Assembly (NCBI GenBank): GCA_029379385.1
Contig: CM055606.1
Location: forward strand, 15,401,142 to 15,465,141
DNA length: 64,000 nucleotides
DNA from: Quillaja saponaria
Lineage: Eukaryota > Streptophyta > Magnoliopsida > Fabales > Quillajaceae
Direction: 5' to 3'
The notes under the pieces are model-generated. The model was not told the origin of the DNA, did no database searches, and worked only from the letters and a program-made list of their open reading frames with translations. Positions 13,270-25,048 of the stretch are shown one piece after another (positions within the stretch are counted from its first letter, which is position 1; the number at the start of each line of letters is the position of its first letter). Both the position numbers and the translations under genes were made by a program.

Positions 13270-16200
13270 ATGTCGGGAGCTCCAAGAGTAAGGTCTATGA
13301 ATGTTACTGATTCAGAGGCAAGGCATGTGCTTGGTCCGGCTGGAAACAAGACCGAGGCTCGGAGTGCACAAAAACCAGCTTCTAAACCATTGAGAAAGAC
13401 AGATAAATCACGAGATGGACTAGCATCTGCCAAAGAGAAGAAATCCCATCACTCCTCTGTACTTTTTGCTTCTTCTCCTCAGTTGCATTCTGCTAACGTT
13501 CCCTCAATACTTCGCCGGCATGAGAAATTGTTGCATTCTAACTTGTCATTAAATGCTTCTTGTTCTTCTGATGCCTCTACGGATTCATTTCATAGTCGAG
13601 CATCTACAGGCAGATTGACAAGGTCAAATAATCTGGGGAGTAGGAGAAAGCAGTACGCAACAAAGTCAAAAAGTGTTGTTTCTGATGTTGGTTTAGAGTC
13701 TACACCTGATGGTTCACAATCCAAGAAGAGATGTGCCTGGGTGACTCCAAATACTGGTATGTTCTTCGTTGATTTTAAAAGAAAAATAAAAAGAAGAGTA
13801 TTTATTACTGTTTTGTATAATAAATATTATCCACAATCAATATATTGATAACTTGTCGTTAGTAATTGTTAATCGTGGAATAAAGTTAATAGAAAGATCT
13901 TATTTTCTTTCTATTTTTTAAGGTCTTACTTATTAACTATGAAGTTGATACATGTCTTCTGTATAATTTGTCAATATGACGATGTTAATTGGGTATCACT
14001 TTGGATAAGTGGGTCGAGACTTCACAGGTCACACACATTTGAGTCTTGACTTAAGATTTTAATTGACCTGTGCGTAGATAAATAATTAAGAAAGTATTTT
14101 ATACTAGGAATACTTAGTTTCAGAATGGATTAGTTGAAAATGGTCCCATATTGAGCTAAATATGGTTGCAAATTCACTGGCTAACCTATCCAAAGACCAA
14201 AGTTAGATTAAGGGATAGTGTATTGTACTTCTGCATTGGTGAAAAATGTTGAATATCTCCATTGAGTTTGGACTGCTTTCAGGAATATGCATGGAGTAGT
14301 TTTTTTAAGTTGATTTTGGTTTCCTCAAGAATTTCACAAGAACTAAGCTGATCACTGCTCAATCCCTTGAACTTGTAGCTTTTATTTCTTGAAGAACTGA
14401 GATTAAATAAATTATGATAGTGCGAAAAGTGTGTGTACGAGCACAAGTATACGAAAAAAAGAGAGAAGATATAAAAATATAAGAAGTTAAAAATTACTGA
14501 TTGTTCCTCTTACAAGTCATATTATGTGTACAAAAATCGTGAATTTGCATGATTGGTGTCTTGTTTGTTGAATTTGCTTCCTCAGGGTATTTTTGTAAAA
14601 ATATCAGAATTTGAATGCCATAATTGTTTGCACAGCCCAAAATTATCTGATAATCTAACTTGTCATCAATTAACATCTTTACTCTGACCTTATTCTTTTA
14701 GAACCATAGCCTCTCATATTTGATTATCAAGATAACCGATACAAGTTGTCAAGAGAGCACTAACACGTCTTTTGATGTTGGGTACTACTGTAATTTTTTT
14801 TTAAGACAACAAGAAAAGGGATCTGTTTGTTGTACTTCTTATATTAATGCATTGTACTATAAATTGGAAAATGAAATATAAAATGTGCTTTTTACCCAGT
14901 ATCTTGGAGTTCATTTAATGTCTTTCAAGAAAAGAATAAAGAAAATAAATTGGGAATTTAATGTAGTTTAACCCTTATATGTTAATGGAGGTAGAGCTGA
15001 ATATATGTCTCTTTTTTTTAACTTCTATTTTGTTATTATTATGCTTTTAAGTTTTGATTTCTGACCAAGCTTTAAATGTTGGAATTAGAACCATGCTATG
15101 CAACTTTCCATGATGAAGAATGGGGAGTTCCAGTTCATGATGACAAGTACGTGGTTACATCACTATTTCATTATATTTATTGAAAAGGGTCCATTATTCA
15201 TGTCGTAAGTATATTTATTAGTTTGATTGATGTTCTTGATCTCATGCAGGAAACTATTTGAGCTTCTTGTTCTTTCGGGTGCTTTGGCTGAACTTACATG
15301 GCCAGCCATTCTGAGCAAAAGGCACATTTTTAGGTGTTACTTCCGTGGAAGCCCATCCCATCTAGCTTTACATATCATCAGGCTCAATCTGAGCTTTCTG
15401 CTAGCCTCATTCCTGATAATTCCGTTCACATTATTAACAAGTTTCTTTTTGCAGGGATATTTTTGCTGGTTTTGACCCACTTGCTGTCTCAAAGTTGAAT
15501 GAGAAAAAGATGTTCGCCCCAGGAAGCACTGCTAGTTCCCTACTCTCAGAACTTAAGCTACGCGCTGTAATTGAAAATGCTCAGTCAGATATCTAAGGTA
15601 GAGTTTTGTTTCACTTGGTTTGTTTAATTTGAGTAACATAAGATGCTCACACAATTTTGGGTCAGTTGATCTGTGCTTGTTCATCAAATGATATTAAGCC
15701 AAGACAAAGGCATAAACACTCACATGGATGTACTATTTCAAGCTATATTAGTTTAGTAAGAAGCCCTTAGTTATAATGGGGTTAGTTTAGTTTAAGTATT
15801 AAGCAGGATCGGTACGGGTGTTTTTTATTGTTTTAAATTGTAAGTTGAATGGCTTAAAATTGGTGTTGAGTGATTATTTGATCTGGTAGATTTGGTTAAA
15901 ATAGGTGATTTGAGTAGTGGTCCTCAACTTGATCGATTACATTTTATATGAACCATATAGGATAAACTATGATACCACCATCCATCAGCCTGACCTTACC
16001 ACAATTAAATCTCTAGGTGTTACTGATGTGACCTAATTATTTGCAATCTTTAACATGCCAGCTTGCTTAGTTGGTTTGTCCCAAGTCATCCATCAGACTT
16101 GAGACTTTCCCAACCATTAACCACTACATTTCCCTTTTTTCAGTAAACTGCCATAATTGCAGATGGCAGTGAATAAATGATTACCATTGCAACTAACTTT

Positions 16201-16591
16201 TTGCAGATTTTGTTGTTCCCAGGTCATAGATGAATTTGGGTCATTGGACAAGTATATTTGGAGTTTTGTGAACCACAAGCAAATTGTTAGCAAATTCCGA
16301 TATCCTCGCCAGGTTCCGGTAAAAACACCAAAAGCAGATGTTATTAGTAAAGACATGGTGAGAAGAGGATTCCGTGGGGTGGGGCCCACTGTCATATACT
16401 CCTTCATGCAGGTTGCAGGGTTGACAAATGACCATCTGATTAGTTGCTTCAGGTTCCACGAGTGTTTAACTGCAGGAGAAGGGAAGGAAGAGAATGACAT
16501 CAATGATAAGGTTGAAGTAAAAAAAACTGATAATATAATGGAATCAGAGTTGTCCAATGCTATTGACAATTTCAGTTTCTCCTCAGTATGA
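13270..16591 (+). CDS. DNA-3-methyladenine glycosylase I (TAG/HhH-GPD superfamily), frameshifted in exon 4
   Basis: Exons are 13270-13756, 15089-15146, 15250-15333, 15455-15597 and 16223-16591. Exon 1 encodes a basic Ser-rich plant extension (about residues 1-150) ending RCAWVTPNT. The glycosylase core follows: YATFHDEEWGVP, ELLVLSGALAELTWPAIL, KMFAPGSTASSLLS, IWSFVNHKQI and RRGFRGVGPTVIYSFMQ, then NDHLISC. The Cys of RCAW, the His of FHDEEWG, and the His and Cys of NDHLISC fit the four zinc ligands known from bacterial TAG. The family removes 3-methyladenine from alkylated DNA as the first step of base excision repair. One extra A near 15583 turns the expected IENARQISK into a shifted frame ending in TAA at 15594-15596, so literal translation gives about 256 residues and loses the last zinc ligands. 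Without that base, all phases close at 379 residues. Splice sites and downstream frame are intact, so this is either a very recent inactivation or a sequence error. Confidence 0.85.
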
Positions 16592-17694
16592 TGTTTGGAA
16601 TGTTTCAGCTGGCTGGTGGAGCTCCAGGCTCTATCACTTTACCACATCGAAGGATTGACATTACTCTTAGGTTAGTAATGATGGAGGAGATTGTGTATAA
16701 AATTTCATACTAAACCCCGTTGATTCTAGATTGTAGATTAGTACTTAAAGCGAAGCAGGTCAAATTAACTGCTAATTATGCTCTTGATGAGGCTACAATT
16801 TTTTTGTACAGTTCAAAGATTAGTAACTAAAATTTTCTTTCATAAAATTACTGTTCAGAATGCTAACATCTCATACGACCTCACATACAGTTATAGATTG
16901 GGTCCGGTTTGATGTGTCCCTGCTTTATTATATGTTGGATACATACGTACAGATATGTATTCTGGGGTTTAAAAATGATCAATCAGTCCCACCTTTAATG
17001 GATGACAATGATAAATCAATGGCTCAATATTTCCATGTCGCCATTGAAGGGGTATGACACCTGGTTGAAAGACATGATTCAATGGTTTGGTTCAAGATCG
17101 CCACCCACTGTGGGGTACGCTGTTTTTTAGGCCTGAATTGTTAATAGTGACTGATGGATGAGCTCATGACAAGGATTGCTTAGGTGCCTTTTCTTTTTCT
17201 TTTCCAATCCCTTCTTCGTTTTCTGCTAAACGTTGTTTTCAATCCCCATTAATTATAGACAATGTTGGTCTGCAATAATACAAGTAAGCAACCAAACATA
17301 TACATGAAGACAACTTGACATGTTTGACCGGTAAAGACCGGTAAGGAACAGGATGTGTAACAACATAATTGACTATCCCATTAGCTACTTGGACAACACA
17401 TTTCAGTAGTTATATTGCAGTTCTCAATGTTTAAAGATCAAAAATGAAAGAAATATATTCCTTTCTACTAACAAACTGTTCCATACAAGTTTAAAACACA
17501 ATACCAAATATGCACAACTGTTTACTAAGACTACTTGAAAAAAGTGGGAATAAATAAAAGAACTATAAGGGCAACCAAAAAAAACCAGTGAAAAGTGCAT
17601 GTGGGGAAGAATATATAAAACCTGTCAATTAATGGTTGAAATAGATACAGCTGAATGACTTTCTAAAGAAAGCAGATGGGTAGGCCAGTGAGTT
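16592..17694. other. Convergent intergenic DNA between glycosylase and WRKY32-like gene
   Basis: Both flanking genes end here, so this should contain their two 3' untranslated regions and terminators. It is moderately AT-rich. I see no exon, repeat or RNA gene. A polyadenylation signal could not be singled out from the many AT-rich hexamers. Confidence 0.45.
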
Positions 17695-18664
17695 TCAGCA
17701 AGGCTTGATTTCAAACCCAATGCTAAGAAGAGTTCGAGCTGATTCCATTGCTTTTTCCCCTCCAAGGTCCAAGGCTTCACCAGTCAATTCCCCTTCAGTG
17801 TCCACTGACCACTGAGTTGAAGGTATCTGATTTTGAACTGCATCAGTTTTTGGTTGTAAGTTGTTCATTGAAGCAGGAGCAGCAGCAGCAACAAGAGGAG
17901 CACTTGGCGGGCCATGACGTTTCTTTGGCACAGGCATATCATGATCATGTACTCCCTTGTATGTTATAATAACGGCACTTGAGTTATCTACTGCAGTCTC
18001 AATGTGCTTCCGAACAGGACATCCAGCAGAAGTGCATCTGTAGTAATTTCTGAAAATTCAAGCCATCCATCACAAAAGTAGGAAGATTATGAGGTTAGGC
18101 TGAAAATTATATTTGATAGGCAATGACTCAACAATAAAATAGGAGGCTTCTAATTTTCTTAGCAAGACTATTCAGAGAACAGCTGCTTCCTCACCAAAAC
18201 ATTGGTCCTCCACCCTTTTCCGTAGGAAGCAGCTCTTATATCTTAGCAGACTAGAAGGAAAACACATTGAGAAAGCAACTTAACCAACAGCACAATTTAG
18301 AAAACTACAGAAGATGTTGAATTCTACATGCTCCATAACCACCATAATTAATAACCCCAACCACAAGACCCCAAAGATCATTCAGAATCATGGAAAATAA
18401 CATGAACTTATGCAATGCAAAGCTGTGTTAATAGTCGCATAGACACTCTGCCGCTAGGTTCTGTTGTGACCTAAAGGACAATTAAACAATACTTGTTTAG
18501 TCAACAAATTTTAAGGCAGAATCTCATTGAAATGAACTCAAAAGCCATAGGCAAATCATTAAGACCTGTCTGACAGGGCTCAAAGGAGAATACTCTTCTG
18601 TCTTCCCTACTATTGGTTATTTTTTGTTTTCCTTTTCCGGTTTCTGCTTTCTTTTTTATTTGGT

Positions 18665-18709
<45 letters not shown>

Positions 18710-20443
18710 CATCCAAACTTGAATTACAAGTTAAGTAGGAAGAAATCCAACCATAAGAAATTTCAACCTTCAAATAGAACACAATTACAGTCAATATTAT
18801 CTAGAAAAGTATTATTATTTTTTACCAACTAAATCTCCGCCTCGATAACCTATTTTCCATCACAAATACTGATTTATTAAGTCAGATAAGAAAACTACAA
18901 AGGAAAATAGAAATGGAGGAAAGGAAGAAAGATGTAGGAATGCACCTAGGGTGAGGATTTCCCTTCACCATTTTCTGTCCATACTTGCGCCATCTGTATC
19001 CATCGCCTGAGATCCCCACATCACCCGCCGCATGCACAATAAACTTAGGTTTCTTACCAGGCTTTACATAAGAATTCGAGTGCATCAACTCACTTTTTTT
19101 TACTCTGGTTATCAAATTAGAAGAAGAACATTGAACCGCATATTAACAATACTTTCCATGATGATAACTAAAAAGATGTAGATATATACAACTAAAGAAA
19201 ACTTATGAGCAAACTTGCCTCCGTTTTGGGTCCGGCTCATTGGTATGCTCCTCCTCTGCCTTGCTTTTACTGTTTTCCACAGAATCATAGGAGTTTAGTC
19301 GTTTTCTTTCAGGGATTGACGGTGCCTCTAACATGTGTCCTTTTGAAGAGGATGGATCTGAATCACTGACCCTTCCAATGGGCAGTTCTAGAACAGTGTT
19401 TTCTAAAGCAGGCTCACCAGATGTCCTAAACTTGCTTTCCCTAGTAGAGCTAACCATCCGGGGTGGATCATGGCTGTGCTGGCTTTTGTAAACAATCTCT
19501 ATTACATGGCCTGAATGATCACAACATTCAATCTTCTTAGCAAAACACTCTGAATGTGTGCATCTATAATAGCCTCGGGAACCTGTAGGGCTCTTCACTT
19601 GCTTCTGACCATACTTCCGCCAGTTGTATCCATCAGAGGCAGAAGTTTTTGCAATGGAAACAGCATGCAAGGTTTTACGGCCAGAAAGATTTTTCTGGTC
19701 TTGCTTAGGCATACATACAACATTGACCTTTGAAGGTGACAATCCCTGCTCTGGTACAGTTGGACTTGGAGCAGATGAAAAAGATTGTGTAACAGAAGTT
19801 GGTGATAGTCCAGCCTGGACGGCTTCTGTTGCCATAACTTCCTGGTCAGGTGATCCATAGGTTAACAAAAAAGATATAATAACTCTTATTGGCTGACTTT
19901 TATGTCTAGGGAAACAATTATAGGCTGGTTATAATGACAGCTGGAATATTCAAGGACACCCTTGACTCATATAGTAATCGGGTTATACATAAAGCACTCA
20001 GAAAGCAATAAAACAAGCAATATGCTAAGCGCACCTTGACTGCATCAAAACAAAATTTTCTGTTTTAAATTTCAGATCTATAAAGAATAGGTTTTACACA
20101 GATAATAAGTGCAATGAAAATTCTCACAATCATCAAAACAGGAGTTGTAGGTTGCATCAGCAACACAGACCATTTTTAAATCTCAGTTTGAAAAAAAAAA
20201 ACTGCTTTGTTAAGCAGGTTTACATAGTGCATATATGGTATACCTTCATACTTCAAGTTACTAGACTTTATGGTACATATATTATGTAACCCAAACTAAA
20301 CCATGTTGCTCCTATTTAATTTATAGACCTACTTATTCTAGAAGTGATGGCAGGCATTGTTTCTCATGTTTAATTTTTGTTTTTTCTTTTAAATTTTGGG
20401 CTCAATGAAAGTTATTGCTTTAGAAACATTAAATCATCCCCCC

Positions 20444-20474
<31 letters not shown>

Positions 20475-22615
20475 AAAAAAAAAAAAAACACTATAGAAAA
20501 CCCAATAAATGCTAACCTACTTTCTCCAGAAAGATATGCAAATAATTCAGTCTGAGGACAATATGTGACAAATATACCAGTAACCTTCTTTTAAAGTCTT
20601 TTTTCTATATTTCTTTTCATTTGTTACAATCTACATAATTATGTGGATAAGAGCTGGTCCCCTTGATAACAAAACATCGCAATCACTTTGCATAGAAGAA
20701 TGTAACTCCTCTAATAGACTAATACCCATTATATTATTCTTCTTTTTGAGTGCCTGTGTGTACAAATTTATCCGCCATTTCCATGTGATGATTGAGCGGA
20801 TTTTTTTCATATATGGGATACTTATCTTCTCCTTGATGAAGGTCTTTATGTGTATAACATTCCTTTAAGTTCTTCAATGCAATATATGTCTTGATGGGTT
20901 TATCAAACTGAAGCAAGGAACTAAAATTCGTTTACTTTCCACCGAAATGGACGAATAGTTTATGTTTCCACAATTATGGAAGCAAAACACCTCCTCCAAA
21001 ACACAACGTACAATTTTGGAAATGGTGTCATTTCCATAGAAATGGACAAATCATTTCCAAGTGCAGTGTTTCGTTTAAAACGAATTGATGTCATTAAAAT
21101 TTAATGGAAATAACATAAATTACTTATTTAGTAAAATTATTGTTTTATGTAATTGTTTTACATAAATTTTTTATATATAAAAGCTTCCTAAGCACTCCTA
21201 ATGTTAGGGTTTGATGATATTGTAATTTGATCATTTCCTTCAATTTGTATGTCTATGTTAAGGTTTTTACTCTGGAATGTATTTATTAGCATTCCATGTA
21301 CTAAATTAATCATGTTGGATATTTACAATTACTATAATATGTGTTTTGTCATGTGTTTTTATACATTTTCAAATAATTTACCGTTTTCATTTTGTTTCAC
21401 AAGTCGTTTATGTTTCCATATTTATCAAAATGGTACCTCAAACGAATTTTAGTACCTTGCACGACAGGCATTCACCATCAAGTTTTACCATAAGTTGGCT
21501 TTTGGGCTTCTTGGACCCATATATGTATTCATAATCTCCTCAGTTCACTTCTACATTCTAATCTAGAAGGTAAATTCAAATCATGAAAAATATGCACATA
21601 GATGGTATCCAACCTTAGGGTGATGTAACTAGAAACAAGTTAGTGTAGTATTCCTGGAGAGGTATTTTGTCTAAAATATAAGTTTACCAAAGTCCTACGC
21701 AGGGCTTCATTTTTGTAACTTTCTTATGGTCCCTAGAGGTCAATCAGTGAAGAATAATTTAATTAAAGGTTCAATTATGTTGTTCTTAAGCTATGCATTC
21801 ATAAACTTCTGAAGATTAACCAATGATGCCACAAAGTATGATAACCTAAAACCTTCTAGGAAGCTTACAAGTCTCAACACAACAAAATTTCAATCTAACA
21901 ACTCATTTTACTTATCAGATGGATAAAGAACTATATCCCTAAACTTGACTAACTTCTAGAACCCCTTTACCAAAACTTTAAAAGAAAAGCACTGTTTTGA
22001 ACCCAAAAAAAAAATTATCAGTGGTAAGCAAGTCACACAAGTTCACAAATTCATGCAAATAAACAGGACTGATGATTTCCAATAGAATATGAAAGTAAAC
22101 ACACATAATTCAGGAAACGATTACGTGAGCAAGAAATGAAAATTATGACTTCAAATTTGTGAAAATACAAAAATCCTTACCCCCAATTCGACTCCACCAG
22201 CTGACTTTGCAGTAGAACTCACCTGCAAACCTGTTAGATCAACCACACAATTCATCAAAATTTTCACCAACCACTAGCGCAAACAAAAAAAAAAATTGCT
22301 TTTTTTTTCTATTTTCCCCCTTAGAAAATAACAACACCCATCAAATTCAAGCCTACCCGCAGACTGATCATTAACCGGAGATACAGACGAAGAGGGCACA
22401 GCTAGGGTTTCAAAATTAGACTCTCTAAACTCTGCCTCATGCTGTAATTCTCCAAGCCGAGACTCACTTGATTGCACTTCAGTTGCTCGTTTTTCTTCCT
22501 TCTCTTCTTCTTCATCATCATTATCATCATCACCCTCTGATCCCACTTGTCCTTCTCCTTCAGTTGGCCTTGTGTTTTCCACTTCGAGAGCTTCGAAGCT
22601 CTCGCTTTCATCCAT
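17695..22615 (-). CDS. WRKY32: Group I WRKY transcription factor, WRKY32-like
   Basis: Minus-strand exons 22615-22357, 22230-22181, 19841-19219, 19104-18946 and 18049-17695 close in phase to 481 residues. The acidic N-terminus ([14 protein letters not shown]) precedes two WRKY domains. In the first, WRKYGQK is at about 177-183, with zinc ligands C197, C202, H225 and H227. In the second, WRKYGQK is at about 349-355, with C369, C374, H398 and H400. The C-terminal domain is split after the Arg of NPHPR, the conserved intron place of plant WRKY genes. The tail [15 protein letters not shown] and the end [16 protein letters not shown] match WRKY32 rather than other group I members. It should be nuclear and bind W-box DNA. 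The exon 3/exon 4 intron (19218-19105) needs a GC donor, AG|GCAAGT, to keep frame; the nearby GT would run into a stop. The exon 2 acceptor could lie a few bases away. Large introns carry G/C homopolymers and a MITE-like insertion. Confidence 0.92.
18664..18716. repeat. T11-G42 homopolymer tract in WRKY32-like intron
   Basis: Eleven T are followed by about 42 uninterrupted G on the plus strand, inside the last intron of the WRKY32-like gene. Such a tract can form G-quadruplexes and is hard to sequence, so its exact length is doubtful. Confidence 0.8.
20438..20488. repeat. C27-A24 homopolymer tract in WRKY32-like intron
   Basis: About 27 C are followed by 24 A on the plus strand. Read on the gene's coding strand this is T(n)G(n), the same composite type as the plus-strand tract at 18664 but in the opposite orientation. 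It lies in the intron between exons 2 and 3 of the WRKY32-like gene. Confidence 0.8.
20913..21460. mobile_element. MITE-like element with 21-bp terminal inverted repeats
   Basis: The left end GCAAGGAACTAAAATTCG and the reverse complement of the right end, GCAAGGTACTAAAATTCG, agree over 21 bases with one mismatch and then diverge. The 548-base interior has no coding frame. It also repeats TTTATGTTTCCA near each end in direct orientation. No target duplication is obvious, so the superfamily is left open. It sits in an intron of the WRKY32-like gene and was probably tolerated because it is spliced out. Confidence 0.6.
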
Positions 22616-22660
22616 GGCCGATTCTCAAACACAGTAAAGTTTCGAACAGTTCCTGCCCCT

Positions 22661-22666
22661 TTTATA
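22661..22666 (-). promoter_or_regulatory. Candidate TATA box of the WRKY32-like gene
   Basis: TATAAAAG on the minus strand lies about 46 bases upstream of the start ATG at 22615. This would leave a short leader of roughly 15-20 bases. The spacing is plausible but there is no transcript evidence, and a start further upstream is possible. Confidence 0.35.
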
Positions 22667-24022
22667 TTAGCTGTCCAAAACCGAAACTTGTTTCGAACCC
22701 GGCGGAGCTTATGAGAGAGAAAATGTAGAGAGAGAGTGTGAGTGTGCGAGTTGGCTTCAGAATGTAGAGTGAGAGTAGAAGGGTACATATGTCTTTGACT
22801 GGCATTGACTCAGGTGCTTTGAAGCAGAAGGTAACAGATGCCGTTGATTTCTCCGTTACTTTGGGTTTGGTGGTCAATGGTCATCGTTCCATTTAGTTGA
22901 GTTTTGACGGTTTCTTTAACGGGCGCATGTGGCTGTATTATTTCTAAGGGAACATTACACGTTTGTACCAAAATTACGAGATTGGTCCAAGTGCTCAGTC
23001 CTATTTATAGTGATTAGGATTGACAATTTGACTTTGAATTTTTTGATGCCTAAACAATTTATAGTAATTGATTCGAATCTAACAATGATTCTATGAATTT
23101 GGATGGGGCTGAAACATGTTATGAATTACATATGAATAAATTATGTTGATTGCAAGGAAAAAAAATAAAATATGACAAGCCTAATTTGAATTAAATCAAA
23201 TTTTGTTTATTGCAGATCTGACATAGTTGCTTTATATTATTAATTAAAGCTTTATGATTATCCCGTCTGTTTAATATTAATTATAGATAAATTACTAGTA
23301 ATGCAAGAATATGCCCAACATTCACCTCAAACAAAAAAAAGAATATGACTAACATTTTTACTATGCCCCAATACTTTTAAAAGGAAAAAGTAGGCAAATG
23401 TGTGGTTGATTCAACTATAAAATTTCTAATCTTGTATATCAAAAATTTGAAATCGAATTTTAGATTCACATGAGATGAGGGATTTAACTAACTCTTATTG
23501 TGCAACTCATAATACTAATAGACCGAGAAGCGGCTCAACGCTCGGATGCGTTTCCTGTGCCGTCAGATGCTCACGTGGTGCAAAGCGTCCAGGGTGGCAC
23601 ACTATCTTCTATATTGCCGCAGTGAATTCCAGGCAAGCACTGCTTGAAGCAGGTCAGAGTTTTTAGAATTCTTGATTATTTTTGCTCAATTCGTTACAAA
23701 ACTAGCTAGCAATTGTTTAGGTCCACTTTCTTATTACTTTGTGTTTCTGATTGCAGGTTCTAAGTAATTCATGGAATGAATCAATGGGCTAGTTCGAGTT
23801 CCCTTCAAGTTACATAATTTTTATGGTTAATGAAAAGAACATTAGTTGACTGGTGCTGTTGTGTTTGGTTTTATAGCATACCTTGTTGTGTTGAATTGTT
23901 GGGAAAAGATTTTCATATACATGATAGTATGGTTGTGTCAGTTTCTTTCTTCTGAAATACTGAAAATGGCTGTTGAATGTTGATTGTGTTGCTTCTGGTA
24001 TTGAATTATATCAGGGTTGCTA
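22667..24022. other. Intergenic DNA upstream of the WRKY32-like gene and purine permease remnant
   Basis: The two flanking genes diverge, so this is a shared upstream region. A relatively GC-richer patch at about 23520-23650 includes CACGTG, a G-box-type core. A short open frame across it (23475-23666) has no family motif that I recognise. No repeat or RNA gene was seen. Confidence 0.4.
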
Positions 24023-25048
24023 ATGGAGGCAGAATCTCCAACACATTCTGTTTCGATCTGGGATCGGGTTTCCATTTTAATAACCATGGTTTTCGAATCA
24101 TACAAAAGATTGCCAATCTCCCATTGGATTCTTCTTGTTCTCAGCAGTGCAGCAATGCTAGTGGTATTTCCAGCTTCAAGCCTTCTGTCATGTCTCTATT
24201 ATGCCAATGGCGGCAAGAGCAAGTGGATCATTTCTTGGGTGGCAGTTGCTGGATGGCCTCTTAACTGCTATATTATTATTTCCCACATACTTCTTTTGTA
24301 AAACATTTCTCACTCCTCTGAACTTAAAACTCATTATTACTTATATTGTCCTGGGTTTCTTAAGTGCTGCTGACAACCTTATGTATGTCAAGCATTATGA
24401 GAGTGCCACACTTCTGGCATCATCATCCCTTGTGTTTTCTGCACTACTTGGATATCTTCTCGTGAAGAACAAAGTGAATGCCTCAATGATAAATGCAATT
24501 TTCATCATAACCCCTGCTATGAGCATCATCGAGTTGGATTCAGGTTCAGACAGAAATGGAAATATTGGTGATAAACAATATTATCACAGGATTCCTATGG
24601 GACATTTTGGGTTCTGCTCTTCATGGGCTCATTTTTGCTTTCGAGCTAGTTTTTTTGAAGTTACTGGGAGGAAGGTCCTTCCATGTTTTTCTGGAGCAAC
24701 AAGTCATGGTTTCTTTGTTTGCTTTCATATTCACAACTATAGCGGTCATTGTTAATAAAGATTTTCAAGGAATGGCGTTTTAGGCTAATATTTTAAAGGG
24801 TGGGCTATGCTTCTTATTATCTTATTCTGATATGGGGGGAAATCTCTTTTCAATTGGGGGTTCTGGGAGCAACTGCTGTTCTTTTCTTGTCTTCCACTGT
24901 GCTTGCAGGTGTGCTTAACGCTGTAAGAGTGCCTCCGACAAGTATTGCCGCTGTTATCTTATTAGATGATCCAATGAGTGGTTTCAAGAGTTCTCCTGGT
25001 TGTTACCTTTTGTGGGTATGGCTCATATATTTATAGCAGTTTTATGAG
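24023..25048 (+). pseudogene. Purine permease (PUP, DMT superfamily) pseudogene
   Basis: Reading across three frames recovers a purine permease: start MEAESPTHSV, then SSLLSCLYYANGGKSKWI, WVAVAGWPL, TAILLFPTYFFCKTFLTP, IVLGFLSAADNLMYVKHY, SATLLASSSLVFSALLGY, FLWDILGSALHGLIFAFE, LEQQVMVSLFAF, VNKDFQGM and AVRVPPTSIAAVILLDDP. These match the membrane segments of plant PUP transporters, which move adenine, cytokinins and related bases across membranes. Lesions visible include an extra base near 24263 and another near 24581. The tyrosine/alanine run after DNLMY is shortened, an in-frame TAG lies at 24781-24783, and the frame shifts again near 24800 and 24990. No full-length product is possible. 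The body is one continuous block in which I see no intron. An intact paralog would be expected elsewhere in the genome. Confidence 0.85.

Noticed and set aside
18501..18794. Frame with a polyproline run
   Set aside because: Produced by the G42 tract in a WRKY32-like intron.
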